Shown here one piece after another: positions 17,483 through 26,961 of a DNA stretch of 64,000 nucleotides; the stretch's first letter is position 1, and the number at the start of each line of letters is the position of its first letter. The stretch is taken from the NCBI GenBank assembly GCA_944323505.1, contig CALUST010000030.1, forward strand, positions 1 through 64,000. Reading direction: 5' to 3'. Made by a program: the position numbers and the translations under genes. This DNA is from an uncultured Bacteroidales bacterium. Its GTDB lineage: Bacteria > Bacteroidota > Bacteroidia > Bacteroidales > UBA932. Under the pieces are notes generated by a model, which was given only the letters and a program-made list of their open reading frames with translations, was not told the DNA's origin and searched no databases.

Positions 17483-18898
17483 TCATTTCAGCCACTTTTT
17501 CCTGTACAGCCTTATGAGGAATATCATCCCTCTGAAACACAGTTCGATGCACATTGCAGTCCAGACCCCTTCCAGCCCGTATCTCGGAGCGAGGAATGCG
17601 GCGAGGGAAAGTCTGACCGCCCAGATGCTTCCCAGATTCATGATGCTCGGGGCAAGCGTGTCTCCCACACCCACGAAGATTCCGTATGCCACGATTGACG
17701 CCGCATACATCGGCTCTGCAAATGCCTCTATCCGCAATATGCGTGCACCGAGGTCGACAACTTCCTGTACAGGTGTCATGATGCCCATGATATACGGCGC
17801 CCCGACATACATTATCACACCCATTGCCGCCATGACGGCAATACCCATAATGACAGATATGTTGGCAAAACTCCATGTCAGGTCCTTTCTCCGTGCACCG
17901 GTGCTCTGTCCCACAAGCGTGGTCGCAGCATTCGAGATGCCGTGACCTGGCATATAACAGATGCTTTCGGCTGTGATGGCAAATGAATTGGCTGCAATGG
18001 CTATTGTCCCGAGAGGAGCCACGATGACGGTGGACATTATCTGCGCCCCGCACATTATGACCCTCTCGCAGCCCATCGGCAATGCTATCCCCAAAGCGTT
18101 CCTGAAACATCTGGCCGTAGGGCGGAAACTGCCTTTCTCATGGGTCAGTCTCAGTTCAGGGGATTTCATACAGAGGGAATGCATCAGCAGTACCGCCACG
18201 ATTATAGAGGCAAATGCTGTCCCCAACGCTGCACCTGTCACTCCGAGTCCTGCCCCGGGAACGGGGATTTCAGCCCCGAATATCATGACAATCCTTGACG
18301 GGAAAATGAGGAAGAAATTGAATATCACGTCGAGGATACACATGATGATGTTCAGGACGGTAGGTGTGTACATATTCCCGCTGCTCCTCAGCATACCGCT
18401 TGCAAGAATATTCAACTGCAATGAAGGCAGGGCGAGGATGTATATGAGAAAATACATGGTGGCGTCGTGCCGTATGGTTTCTTCGCCTCCAAGCCAACGG
18501 GGGAGAGGGCCGCTTATGGCACAGCCAGCCGCCACCAGCAGCAGGCTGAATATCATTGACATGGTGACGGACTGGCGCAGGACATCACGGGCCGCCACCG
18601 CATCCTTTGCACCGAGAAGATGCGACACCTGCACGAAGAATCCTGTGGCACAGGCGTATATGAGTCCGGCAAAAAGCCATGTCGTAGTCGATACAAGCCC
18701 TATTGATGCCGAGGCCTCAGCTCCGAGACTCCCCACCATCGAGGCATCGATGAACTGCATCAGGATGGAAGACAGCTGCGAGATGACAGCGGGGATACTC
18801 AACTGTACAGTCAGCCTCAACTGCTGCATCAAGGTCATCGGAAGACCGTCCTGCACCAGTTTGAGAAGACTGTTCTGCCTGTTGCCAAATACTCCCAT
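17483..18898 (-). CDS. MATE family efflux transporter
   Basis: 471 residues with about twelve membrane helices in two six-helix halves, as in DinF/NorM-type multidrug and toxic-compound exporters driven by sodium or proton gradients. Family features include the early SIPAVISQLSSILMQFIDASM region, the conserved FASIIVAVLL and a second-half GHGISNAATTLVGQSTGA. The substrate is unknown. It has its own -7 box and is probably transcribed together with the MalY-type gene downstream. Confidence 0.93.
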   Translation of the reverse strand: MGVFGNRQNSLLKLVQDGLPMTLMQQLRLTVQLSIPAVISQLSSILMQFIDASMVGSLGAEASASIGLVSTTTWLFAGLIYACATGFFVQVSHLLGAKDAVAARDVLRQSVTMSMIFSLLLVAAGCAISGPLPRWLGGEETIRHDATMYFLIYILALPSLQLNILASGMLRSSGNMYTPTVLNIIMCILDVIFNFFLIFPSRIVMIFGAEIPVPGAGLGVTGAALGTAFASIIVAVLLMHSLCMKSPELRLTHEKGSFRPTARCFRNALGIALPMGCERVIMCGAQIMSTVIVAPLGTIAIAANSFAITAESICYMPGHGISNAATTLVGQSTGARRKDLTWSFANISVIMGIAVMAAMGVIMYVGAPYIMGIMTPVQEVVDLGARILRIEAFAEPMYAASIVAYGIFVGVGDTLAPSIMNLGSIWAVRLSLAAFLAPRYGLEGVWTAMCIELCFRGMIFLIRLYRKKWLK

Positions 18899-18971
18899 CC
18901 GTACAATAACGGGGCATTACCCTTCAGTCATGGAGTGACAAATGAAAGGAGACCCGTGCTGAATCCGGATG

Positions 18972-18979
18972 CAAAGATA
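18972..18979 (-). promoter_or_regulatory. -7 box for the MATE-malY unit
   Basis: Minus-strand TATCTTTG, an exact match; predicted leader of about 67 bases. Confidence 0.45.
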
Positions 18980-19011
18980 GCAATATATCGGTTCGGGAAT
19001 GTACCGGAGTT

Positions 19012-19045
19012 CCGGAAAAATGTGCACGCCTTACAGCGGACGTGC
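19012..19045 (-). terminator. Intrinsic terminator of the copper ATPase gene
   Basis: On the minus strand GCACGTC-N8-GGCGTGC (7 bp, one G-U pair) is followed by ACATTTTT, starting five bases after the copA stop. Confidence 0.6.
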
Positions 19046-19049
19046 CATA

Positions 19050-19259
19050 TCATTCACCAAGGACATATTCCCCGGCCTCGTCGGACACCTGCTTCTGCAG
19101 TTCGGCAAGGGTATATTCCTTGTCAGAGAACTCCACAGTCGCCACAGGCGGCTCAAGAGTCACTGTCGCCTTCACTCCCGGGAGAGCATTCAAAGCCTTT
19201 TCCACGTGCATACGACAATGGTTGCACATCATTCCGGACACTTTAAGTTCTTTTTTCAT
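19050..19259 (-). CDS. Possible internal CopZ-like copper chaperone (in-frame with copA)
   Basis: The last 69 codons of copA start with ATG and encode a complete ferredoxin-like heavy-metal domain with MMCNHC and no extra residues. The RNA just before this ATG is very A/U-rich and A-rich (GTTAATAATAAGAAGATT), unlike the rest of copA and like good initiation regions in Bacteroidota, which rarely use strong Shine-Dalgarno pairing. Stand-alone homologues of this size exist in the phylum. A separate product is inferred; the alternative is simply a fused regulatory domain. Confidence 0.4.
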   Translation of the reverse strand: MKKELKVSGMMCNHCRMHVEKALNALPGVKATVTLEPPVATVEFSDKEYTLAELQKQVSDEAGEYVLGE

Positions 19260-21560
19260 AATCTTCTTATTATTAACAGGTTCTTTGTCTGGTTCCGGTA
19301 CATCGGATGTCCCGATTCTCTTCCTTTTCAGCCTGAGGCTGTTGGTGACGACACTGACGCTGCTGAAAGCCATCGCCGCACCGGCAATCATAGGATTCAG
19401 AAGGAAGCCGTTTATCGGATAAAGCACGCCAGCCGCAATAGGGACTCCTATCATATTGTATATGAATGCCCAGAACAGGTTCTGGCGGATGGTGCGGACT
19501 GTCAGCCGGGACAATTGCAGGGACTCGGGAATCTTCGTAAGGTCAGATGAGATGATTGTCATCTTGGCTACATCCATCGCGATGTCACTGCCTGTGCCCA
19601 TGGCTATGCTGAGGTCGGCCTGGGCAAGAGCCGCGCTGTCGTTGATGCCGTCGCCTGCCATGGCCACGACACGGCCCTGACGCTGAAGTTCCTTGATGTA
19701 TTCTGCCTTGTCCTGGGGCAGGATGCCTGCCTTGAAATGTGATATTCCGGCTTTTGACGCCACTGATGCCGCTGTCTCGGGATTGTCTCCTGTCAGAAGA
19801 TGAACCTCTATGCCTTCTTTCTTCATCAGATGCACTGCACGGATTGAACTTTCCTTGACCTTGTCCGTGACTGCAGCCACTGCGACAGCATCATGTCCTG
19901 AGGCCAGCCATATCACAGTAGCGGCCTCTGCATAAAAGGACTCGGCTGCCCTTCCGAGCAGCGGAGATACATTTACCCCATTGTCCTGCAGGAGTCTTCT
20001 GTTTCCGGCAAGATACATTGTCCCGTCGCATATCCCTTGCACGCCTGCACCTGTGATGCTTTTGAAGCCAATGATTTCCTGTGGAGTTGCACCATCCAGG
20101 CTCCTGACCACGGCATCCGCCAGAGGATGTTCGGAGAGCCGCTCCAGACTGTAGAATATGTTCATGAGATGCGGCTGTGCGGCACTGTCCGCAATGCTGT
20201 CATCCCATACAATGCCTGTCACCTCAGGCCTGCCTTCAGTCACCGTCCCTGTCTTGTCAAGGACTACGGTATCGACTTTCCGCGCAATCTCGATGCTCTC
20301 TGCGTCCTTTATCAGGATCCCGCGTTCTGCGCCCTTGCCTATCCCGACCATGATGGCTGTAGGGGTGGCAAGGCCAAGAGCGCACGGACAGGCTATGATA
20401 AGCACTGTCACCATGGCAAGAAGCCCGTGGGTGAATCCGTTCTCCCCGTCAAGGAGCAGCCACAACACGAAAGAAAGGAACGCTATCGACATTATCACAG
20501 GCACGAACACCGCCGCAATCCTGTCGACCATCTTCTGCACAGGTGCCTTGCTTCCCTGGGCATCCTGCACCATGACTATGATTCTGGAGAGCAAGGTGTC
20601 AGAGCCGACCTTGTCCGCCCTGAACACAAGACTGCCTTTCTGGTTGATTGTACCTGCGAATACGGCTGAACCGGCCTGTTTGGACACAGGGACAGGCTCG
20701 CCGCTGAGCATACTTTCATCTACATACGATGCCCCGGACACTACTGTCCCGTCCACGGCTATGCGTTCCCCCGGACGTACAGATATCCTGTCGCCTGGTC
20801 TTATTCCTGTGACCGGTATCACCTTTGGCTCCCCGCCGTCATCCACGACGGTCACTGTCTTGGGCTGAAGCCCCATCAGTTTGCGTATGGCATCTGACGT
20901 ATTTCCTTTTGCGCGTTCCTCCAGAAGCCTGCCGAGGAGGATGAACGCTATGATGACGCTCGAAGCCTCGAAATATACATGAGGCTCTATGCCACGGGAC
21001 AGCCAGAAATCAGGGAAAAGCATGTTGAAAACGCTGAAAAGCCATGCAATCCCGGTGCTGTTCGCCACCAGAGTGTCCATGTTGGCTGTGCGGTGTTTCA
21101 ACTGTTTCCATGCGCTGATGTAGAAGCCACGCCCGAGCCAGAATACGACAGGTGTGGACAGGACGAACATTATCTCATTGGCGTATGGGATATCCATGAA
21201 GAACATCCCGATGACCGCTATCGGCAGGGATAGGGCGATTGCCCATATCGTCCGCCGTTTCAGAGCGGCATATCTTTCCGCATGAGCCTTTTCCGCCTCG
21301 TCTGCCACATCGCACCCGCCGTTGTCGCACAGCAGGTCGTATCCCGCATCCTGTACCGCATTGCGCAAGTCCCCGGAAGTACATACAGCCGGGTCATACT
21401 CGACATTTGCAGTCGCGGCAGCATAATTCACTGCTGCACGGGTCACGCCGGGATGGCTTGAAAGCGTCTTCTCCACTCTCGCCGCACAGGCTGCGCAACT
21501 CATCCCAAGGACCGGAAACGTCTCTTTGGCTATCTTATTCTTGTCTTCAGCCGGATTCAT
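19050..21560 (-). CDS. copA: Copper-exporting P1B-type ATPase with C-terminal CopZ-like domain
   Basis: 836 residues; exports Cu(I) across the inner membrane. Order: N-terminal heavy-metal domain with GMSCAACA (Cys22, Cys25); membrane helices; actuator domain with the SGEPVPVSK motif; the metal-site helix [14 protein letters not shown]; phosphorylation site DKTGT; nucleotide-binding domain with [10 protein letters not shown]; hinge [10 protein letters not shown]. Unusually, after the last helices and a short polar linker ([14 protein letters not shown]) a second metal domain follows (residues 768-836) with MMCNHC (Cys779, Cys782). This tail looks like a whole CopZ chaperone and has its own in-frame ATG. 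A -7 box lies about 22-29 bases upstream of the start. Confidence 0.95.
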   Translation of the reverse strand: MNPAEDKNKIAKETFPVLGMSCAACAARVEKTLSSHPGVTRAAVNYAAATANVEYDPAVCTSGDLRNAVQDAGYDLLCDNGGCDVADEAEKAHAERYAALKRRTIWAIALSLPIAVIGMFFMDIPYANEIMFVLSTPVVFWLGRGFYISAWKQLKHRTANMDTLVANSTGIAWLFSVFNMLFPDFWLSRGIEPHVYFEASSVIIAFILLGRLLEERAKGNTSDAIRKLMGLQPKTVTVVDDGGEPKVIPVTGIRPGDRISVRPGERIAVDGTVVSGASYVDESMLSGEPVPVSKQAGSAVFAGTINQKGSLVFRADKVGSDTLLSRIIVMVQDAQGSKAPVQKMVDRIAAVFVPVIMSIAFLSFVLWLLLDGENGFTHGLLAMVTVLIIACPCALGLATPTAIMVGIGKGAERGILIKDAESIEIARKVDTVVLDKTGTVTEGRPEVTGIVWDDSIADSAAQPHLMNIFYSLERLSEHPLADAVVRSLDGATPQEIIGFKSITGAGVQGICDGTMYLAGNRRLLQDNGVNVSPLLGRAAESFYAEAATVIWLASGHDAVAVAAVTDKVKESSIRAVHLMKKEGIEVHLLTGDNPETAASVASKAGISHFKAGILPQDKAEYIKELQRQGRVVAMAGDGINDSAALAQADLSIAMGTGSDIAMDVAKMTIISSDLTKIPESLQLSRLTVRTIRQNLFWAFIYNMIGVPIAAGVLYPINGFLLNPMIAGAAMAFSSVSVVTNSLRLKRKRIGTSDVPEPDKEPVNNKKIMKKELKVSGMMCNHCRMHVEKALNALPGVKATVTLEPPVATVEFSDKEYTLAELQKQVSDEAGEYVLGE

Positions 21561-21581
21561 ATCAAAATATTAAAGACCGTG

Positions 21582-21615
21582 CAAATATATACATTTCTTT
21601 TTTAGTGTATATTTG
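21582..21615. promoter_or_regulatory. Divergent promoters for copA and the HAD gene
   Basis: Minus-strand TATATTTG (21582-21589, for copA) and plus-strand TATATTTG (21608-21615, for the HAD gene) stand back to back, 18 bases apart, so each -33 region overlaps the other's -7 region. The plus box also rules out the upstream TTG (21613) as a HAD start. Confidence 0.6.
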
Positions 21616-21645
21616 CAATTTTGTATTCATATATATTCTACGGCA

Positions 21646-22296
21646 ATGGACAGACCCGTATTTCTTTTTGACCTTGACGGTGTGGTGTTCGACACCGAAG
21701 GGCAATACACAATATTCTGGAAAGACCTGGGACAGAAATATTTCTCAGACCCCGGTTTCGGCCACAGAATCAAAGGACAGACACTGGCCACAATCCTGGA
21801 CAAATATTTCAGAGACAATGATGAAGGCAGGCGGGAAATCATATCCGGGCTTGAGGTTTTCGAAAGGGAGATGGACTACAATTATGTCCCGGGAGTGAAA
21901 GAGTTTCTTGAAAGCCTCAAGACTGACGGCTACATGACCGCCATCGTGACCAGTTCTGACAGACGGAAAATGGAGAATGTCTACAGGGCGCATCCTGAAA
22001 TCCGCAGCCTGTTCACGAGAATATTCACCGGAGAGGACTTCACCAGATCGAAGCCGGCACCTGACTGTTATCTGATGGGGATGGAGGTGTTCGGCGCGAG
22101 ACCGCAGGAGACTTTCATATTCGAGGACTCCTTTTCAGGACTGCAGGCGGCAAGGGATTCAGGAGGGAATGTGGTGGCACTTGCCACTACCAACCCGCGT
22201 GAGGCTGTAGCCCCGTATTCGATGCTCGTAATTGATGATTTCAAAGGTGTTGATGCGAGAAGTCTTGCAGATGCCGCCGGACTCCAAAACATTTGA
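21646..22296 (+). CDS. HAD-superfamily phosphatase/phosphomutase, subfamily IA
   Basis: 216 residues, cytoplasmic. Motif I FLFDLDGVVFDTE is at residues 5-17 (both aspartates present), motif II TSSDRRK is central, motif III lysine is in TRSKPAPDCYL, and motif IV is FEDSFSGLQAA. The helical cap between motifs I and II is of the beta-phosphoglucomutase/phosphoglycolate-phosphatase type. The second aspartate of motif I (DLD) allows either hydrolase or mutase action. The substrate is unknown. It is divergent from copA and precedes the carA leader. Confidence 0.88.
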   Translation: MDRPVFLFDLDGVVFDTEGQYTIFWKDLGQKYFSDPGFGHRIKGQTLATILDKYFRDNDEGRREIISGLEVFEREMDYNYVPGVKEFLESLKTDGYMTAIVTSSDRRKMENVYRAHPEIRSLFTRIFTGEDFTRSKPAPDCYLMGMEVFGARPQETFIFEDSFSGLQAARDSGGNVVALATTNPREAVAPYSMLVIDDFKGVDARSLADAAGLQNI

Positions 22297-22327
22297 CGGA
22301 TTATTGCGGCTTTTGCAGGATTTTTTG

Positions 22328-22335
22328 TACATTTG
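22328..22335 (+). promoter_or_regulatory. carAB promoter -7 box
   Basis: TACATTTG, an exact TAnnTTTG match. Transcription should begin near 22342, leaving an unusually long leader of about 165 bases before carA. The -33 site is at best an ATTG near 22303. Confidence 0.55.
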
Positions 22336-22362
22336 CATCTTGAAATTCTGAAACAGGCTTAT

Positions 22363-22449
22363 ATGATTTTGTCGGATGGTTCATATTCTCCATTGAGCGC
22401 ATTATCAGATAATGCTTTCGTTTCTGTTCCTTTTAAGTTTATCAATTGA
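22363..22449 (+). CDS. Candidate carAB leader peptide
   Basis: A 28-codon ORF, MILSDGSYSPL..., starting about 20 bases after the predicted transcript start and stopping with TGA at 22447-22449, only six bases before the terminator hairpin. Its second half is U-rich in the RNA (22416-22441), just after a small hairpin GCATTA/TAATGC (22399-22415). This is the layout of the E. coli pyrBI leader. Translation is not proven; the ORF is short and could be chance. Confidence 0.45.
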   Translation: MILSDGSYSPLSALSDNAFVSVPFKFIN

Positions 22450-22455
22450 TGTTAT

Positions 22456-22489
22456 CGGCTGTCCTGTCTGCGGGATGGTCGTTTTTTTT
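22456..22489 (+). terminator. Candidate attenuator in the carAB leader
   Basis: A 9-bp stem CGGCTGTCC/GGATGGTCG (three G-U pairs in RNA) with an 8-base loop is followed by eight T residues, a complete intrinsic terminator lying between the carA promoter and the carA start (22507). A terminator inside a leader implies conditional read-through. Confidence 0.6.
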
Positions 22490-22506
22490 AATTATTACAG
22501 GGTATA

Positions 22507-23583
22507 ATGGACAAAAAACTTGGTGCAACTCTCAAATTGGAGAACGGGATGGAGTTCAAGGGCTGGTCATTCGGCTATGACGGGCCTACAGACGGGGAGG
22601 TTGTCTTCTCTACCGCGATGGTCGGCTATCCCGAAAGTCTTACCGACCCGTCATACTCAGGACAGATCCTGTGCGTGACCTATCCTCTTGTCGGCAACTA
22701 CGGGGTCCCTGCGGCCGGAGATGACGAATACGGTATCTCAAAGAACTTCGAATCGGACAGGATCCATGTGAGAGGACTCCTGATATCGGACTATTCCTTT
22801 GAATACAGCCACTGGAAAGCCGTAAGAAGCCTTGACCAATGGCTTAAGGAACAGAAGATACCGGGAATCTACGGCATCGACACCAGGGAACTCACCAAGA
22901 TACTCAGGGAGCACGGCTCGATGCTCGGAATAATTGTCCCGGACGGGCACACCAGGGATTTCCCTATCGAAGACCCCAATCTTGTGAACCAGGTGGCGGT
23001 GGTAAGCTGCAAGGAAGTCCGCAGATACGGACATGGGGACAAGAAGATAGTGCTTGTGGACTGCGGGGTCAAGAACAACATCCTCAGATGCTTCATCCGC
23101 AGGGGAGTGGAGGTCATCCGCGTGCCATGGGACTATGATTTCAACACTCTTGAATATGACGGGCTGTTCATATCCAACGGCCCCGGAAATCCTGCCCTCT
23201 GCGGCGTGACCGTGGAGCATATCAGGGAAGCCATGAAGAAGGACAAGCCGATATTCGGCATCTGCATGGGCAACCAGCTGCTGTGCGTGGCCGGGGGCGC
23301 ATCCACTTACAAACTCAAATACGGGCACCGGAGCCACAACCAGCCGGTCCGCATGGTCGGGACGAACCGCTGTTTCATCACATCACAGAATCACGGGTTC
23401 GCCGTCGACAACGCCACGCTCGGCAACGATTGGGAACCGCTTTTCATCAATATGAATGACGGCACGAACGAGGGCATCCGGCACAAGACAAGGCCGTTCT
23501 TCTCGGCACAGTTCCATCCTGAAGCCACGAGCGGCCCGACAGATACGGAATTCCTTTTCGACGAATTCATCAGCAAATTGTAA
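22507..23583 (+). CDS. carA: Carbamoyl-phosphate synthase small subunit
   Basis: Glutaminase subunit, 358 residues, feeding ammonia to CarB for carbamoyl phosphate used in pyrimidine and arginine synthesis. The N-terminal CPSase domain begins GATLKLENGMEFKGWSFG. The class I glutamine amidotransferase domain follows, with the nucleophile in FGICMGNQLL and the His-Glu pair in AQFHPEATSG. carB follows after 39 bases. The gene is preceded by a promoter, a short leader ORF and a terminator-like hairpin that probably regulate both genes. Confidence 0.96.
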   Translation: MDKKLGATLKLENGMEFKGWSFGYDGPTDGEVVFSTAMVGYPESLTDPSYSGQILCVTYPLVGNYGVPAAGDDEYGISKNFESDRIHVRGLLISDYSFEYSHWKAVRSLDQWLKEQKIPGIYGIDTRELTKILREHGSMLGIIVPDGHTRDFPIEDPNLVNQVAVVSCKEVRRYGHGDKKIVLVDCGVKNNILRCFIRRGVEVIRVPWDYDFNTLEYDGLFISNGPGNPALCGVTVEHIREAMKKDKPIFGICMGNQLLCVAGGASTYKLKYGHRSHNQPVRMVGTNRCFITSQNHGFAVDNATLGNDWEPLFINMNDGTNEGIRHKTRPFFSAQFHPEATSGPTDTEFLFDEFISKL

Positions 23584-23622
23584 CCAAGTCTGACAGAAAT
23601 CAACCCATTAAGACACAAGAAA

Positions 23623-26600
23623 ATGATAGACAACGATATAAAGAAAGTGGTGATATTAGGGTCCGGAGCATTGAAGATCGGCGAGGCCGGGGAATTCGAC
23701 TATTCCGGATCACAGGCCCTGAAAGCCCTGAAGGAAGAAGGCATCGAGACAGTGCTCATCAATCCGAACATCGCTACGGTGCAGACATCAGAAGGTGTCG
23801 CCGACAAGATATATTTCCTGCCTGTCACCCCGTATTTTGTCGAGAAAGTGATCAGGAAAGAGGCCCCGCAGGGGATTCTGCTTGCATTCGGCGGACAGAC
23901 AGCCCTGAACTGCGGAGTGGAACTGTACAGGTCCGGAGTGCTTGAGCAGAACAATGTGAGAGTACTCGGAACTCCCGTACAGGCAATTATTGACACGGAA
24001 GACAGGGAACTCTTCGTGGAGAAGCTGGATCAGATAGATGTCAAGACCATCAAGTCCCATGCTGCGGAGAACATGGAGCAGGCAAGGGCGGCTGCCGAGG
24101 AACTCGGCTATCCTGTCATCATCCGTGCGGCTTATGCCCTCGGCGGACTCGGCTCCGGATTCTGCGACAATGAGCAGGAACTGGAGGAAGTCTGCGAAAA
24201 GGCCTTCTCGTTCTCTCCGCAGGTGCTTGTGGAGAAGTCCCTCAAAGGATGGAAGGAGATTGAGTATGAGGTGGTGCGAGACCGCTATGACAACTGCATC
24301 ACTGTCTGCAACATGGAGAACTTCGACCCGCTCGGTATCCATACGGGGGAAAGTATTGTCGTCGCCCCGTCCCAGACATTGACAAATGAGGAATACCACT
24401 ATCTGCGTGAACTTTCCATCAAGATTGTAAGGCATATCGGCATAGTGGGCGAATGTAACGTCCAGTATGCATTCAACCCTGACGCCATGGACTACAGGGT
24501 GATAGAAGTGAATGCAAGGCTCAGCCGCTCGTCGGCCCTCGCATCCAAGGCAACGGGATACCCGCTCGCGTTCGTGGCAGCGAAGCTCGGTCTCGGATAC
24601 GGACTCTTCGACCTGAAGAACTCAGTCACCAAAGTCACGCCTGCATTCTTCGAGCCTGCATTGGACTATATTGTCGGCAAGATTCCGCGCTGGGACCTCT
24701 CCAAGTTCCACGGGGTATCGAGAAAGATCGGCTCCAGCATGAAGAGTGTCGGTGAGGTGATGGCGATAGGCCGAAGTTTCGAGGAAGCCATACAGAAAGG
24801 TCTCAGGATGATAGGACAGGGGGCACATGGCTTCGTTGGCAACAAGGAACTCAAGGTGGCCGATGTGGATGAGGCCCTCAGGGAGCCTACCGACAGGAGG
24901 ATATTCGTCATCTCCAAGGCTATGCGCGCAGGATACACGGTTGACCAGATTCACGCTCTCACAAAGATTGACAGATGGTTCCTGGAGAAGCTTGCCGGAA
25001 TAGTTCGTACTTTCAACGAGATGCATGAATATGACAACTGCGAGGCAATGCCTGTGGACCTGCTCAGGCTGGCCAAGCAGCAGGGATTCTCGGATTTCCA
25101 GATTGCGAGGGCCGTCTACAAGGACAAGATAGACAACGAGGACGCCCAAACCATAGTAAGGGCATTCAGAAAGGCTCACGGGATAGTCCCGTGCGTCAAG
25201 CAGATAGATACCCTTGCCGCAGAGTTCCCTGCACAGACGAACTATCTGTACCTTACATACAACGGCACATTCAACGATATCAATTACGAACATGACCGCA
25301 AATCTGTCATCGTGCTTGGCTCAGGCGCCTACAGGATAGGCAGTTCCGTCGAGTTTGACTGGTGCTCCGTCAACGCCCTCCAGACAATCCGCAAAGAGGG
25401 ATACAGGGGAGTGATGATCAATTACAACCCTGAGACGGTCTCTACCGACTACGACATGTGCGACAGGCTCTATTTCGACGAACTGACGTTCGAGAGGGTC
25501 ATGGACATCTACGATATGGAGCAGCCTCACGGGATGGTAGTCTCTGTCGGCGGACAGATACCCAACAACCTGGCTCTCAGGCTGGACCAGAACGGTGTAA
25601 GGATTCTCGGGACATCTGCATCAAGCATCGACAAGGCGGAAGACAGGCACAAGTTCTCATCGATAGTCGATATTCTCGGCATAGACCAGCCTAAATGGAA
25701 GGAACTTACGACCATTGAGGATGTCAATTCGTTCGTCGGGCAGGTCGGCTACCCAGTGCTTGTAAGGCCTTCTTATGTGCTGTCAGGTGCAGCAATGAAT
25801 GTCTGCTACAATGAAGACGAACTCAGACGCTTCCTTTCTCTCGCATCGGAAGTGTCCCAGAAGCATCCTGTGGTCATAAGCGAGTTCATGCAGAGGTGCA
25901 AGGAGATTGAGTTCGATGCAGTGGCAGACGGTGGGGAAGTGATAGCATACGCCATATCGGAGCATATCGAGTTCGCAGGAGTCCATTCTGGGGACGCCAC
26001 CATCCAGTTTCCTCCGCAGAAACTCTATATAGAGACCGTGCGCAGGATCAAGAAAATCGCCAAGAAGATAGCGTCAGCCCTCGAAATATCAGGACCGTTC
26101 AACATCCAGTTCCTCGCAAAGGAGAATGCCATCAAAGTCATTGAATGCAACCTCCGCGCGTCAAGGAGTTTTCCGTTCGTGTCGAAGGTGCTGAAAATCA
26201 ACCTCATAGAACTTGCCACAAAAGTGATGCTCGGGATGCATCCCGCTCCGCCTCACAAGAGTGCCTTTGACCTCGACTATGTCGGCATCAAGGCATCGCA
26301 GTTCTCATTCTCAAGACTCCAGCAGGCCGATCCTGTACTTGGTGTGGACATGGCATCGACAGGAGAGGTGGGATGTATAGGGGATGACTTCAATGAAGCG
26401 CTTCTCAAGTCCGTCCTGTCAGTCGGATATACGATACCGGAGAAGAATGTCCTTATCTCATCTGGCGATGTGATGCAGAAGGCCGATCTCTTCGGAGCAT
26501 GCAGACTGCTTGCCGACCACGGATATGAGATCTATGCGACTGCCGGGACATACAGATATCTGGTAGAAAACGGCGTCCAGGCCACTCGCGTGCTCTGGCC

Positions 26601-26862
26601 GAGCGAATGTGAGGATCCGGAACTTGCCGGGAAGTTCTCATCTGCATTGAAAATGCTTCAGGACAAGAAGATAGACCTCGTGGTCAACATCCCTAAGAAC
26701 TATTCTGCACAGGAGATGGACAACGGGTACAAGATCCGCCGTGCAGCCATCGACTTCAACATACCTCTCATTACCAACGCCCGTCTTGCCACGGCATTCA
26801 TCCGGGCGTTCTGTGCAATGAGTGTCGATGACATCAACATCAAGTCCTGGGACCAGTATTGA
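23623..26862 (+). CDS. carB: Carbamoyl-phosphate synthase large subunit
   Basis: 1079 residues, the normal length. Two homologous ATP-grasp halves follow each other (carboxyphosphate half from VVILGSGALKIGEAGEFDYS; carbamoyl-phosphate half from VIVLGSGAYRIGSSVEFDW near residue 560), with an oligomerisation domain between and an MGS-like allosteric domain at the C-terminus (from about residue 940, KADLFGACRLLADHGYEIYA...). It combines ammonia from CarA with bicarbonate and two ATP. It is co-transcribed with carA and ends before a bidirectional terminator shared with rho. Confidence 0.97.
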   Translation: MIDNDIKKVVILGSGALKIGEAGEFDYSGSQALKALKEEGIETVLINPNIATVQTSEGVADKIYFLPVTPYFVEKVIRKEAPQGILLAFGGQTALNCGVELYRSGVLEQNNVRVLGTPVQAIIDTEDRELFVEKLDQIDVKTIKSHAAENMEQARAAAEELGYPVIIRAAYALGGLGSGFCDNEQELEEVCEKAFSFSPQVLVEKSLKGWKEIEYEVVRDRYDNCITVCNMENFDPLGIHTGESIVVAPSQTLTNEEYHYLRELSIKIVRHIGIVGECNVQYAFNPDAMDYRVIEVNARLSRSSALASKATGYPLAFVAAKLGLGYGLFDLKNSVTKVTPAFFEPALDYIVGKIPRWDLSKFHGVSRKIGSSMKSVGEVMAIGRSFEEAIQKGLRMIGQGAHGFVGNKELKVADVDEALREPTDRRIFVISKAMRAGYTVDQIHALTKIDRWFLEKLAGIVRTFNEMHEYDNCEAMPVDLLRLAKQQGFSDFQIARAVYKDKIDNEDAQTIVRAFRKAHGIVPCVKQIDTLAAEFPAQTNYLYLTYNGTFNDINYEHDRKSVIVLGSGAYRIGSSVEFDWCSVNALQTIRKEGYRGVMINYNPETVSTDYDMCDRLYFDELTFERVMDIYDMEQPHGMVVSVGGQIPNNLALRLDQNGVRILGTSASSIDKAEDRHKFSSIVDILGIDQPKWKELTTIEDVNSFVGQVGYPVLVRPSYVLSGAAMNVCYNEDELRRFLSLASEVSQKHPVVISEFMQRCKEIEFDAVADGGEVIAYAISEHIEFAGVHSGDATIQFPPQKLYIETVRRIKKIAKKIASALEISGPFNIQFLAKENAIKVIECNLRASRSFPFVSKVLKINLIELATKVMLGMHPAPPHKSAFDLDYVGIKASQFSFSRLQQADPVLGVDMASTGEVGCIGDDFNEALLKSVLSVGYTIPEKNVLISSGDVMQKADLFGACRLLADHGYEIYATAGTYRYLVENGVQATRVLWPSECEDPELAGKFSSALKMLQDKKIDLVVNIPKNYSAQEMDNGYKIRRAAIDFNIPLITNARLATAFIRAFCAMSVDDINIKSWDQY

Positions 26863-26875
26863 TACTGACAGACAT

Positions 26876-26919
26876 AAAAAAGCGATGTGGTGCCCTGCTC
26901 AGGACACCACATCGCTTTT
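26876..26919. terminator. Bidirectional intrinsic terminator between carB and rho
   Basis: A long stem AAAAGCGATGTGGTG / CACCACATCGCTTTT, with an inner CCTG/CAGG extension, has an A run before and a T run after it, so it can stop transcription in both directions. It lies between the convergent carB and rho genes. Confidence 0.85.
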
Positions 26920-26961
26920 ATGGTAATAGCGCAGAAAACGCGCCTTTTTCACCCGGACTCA

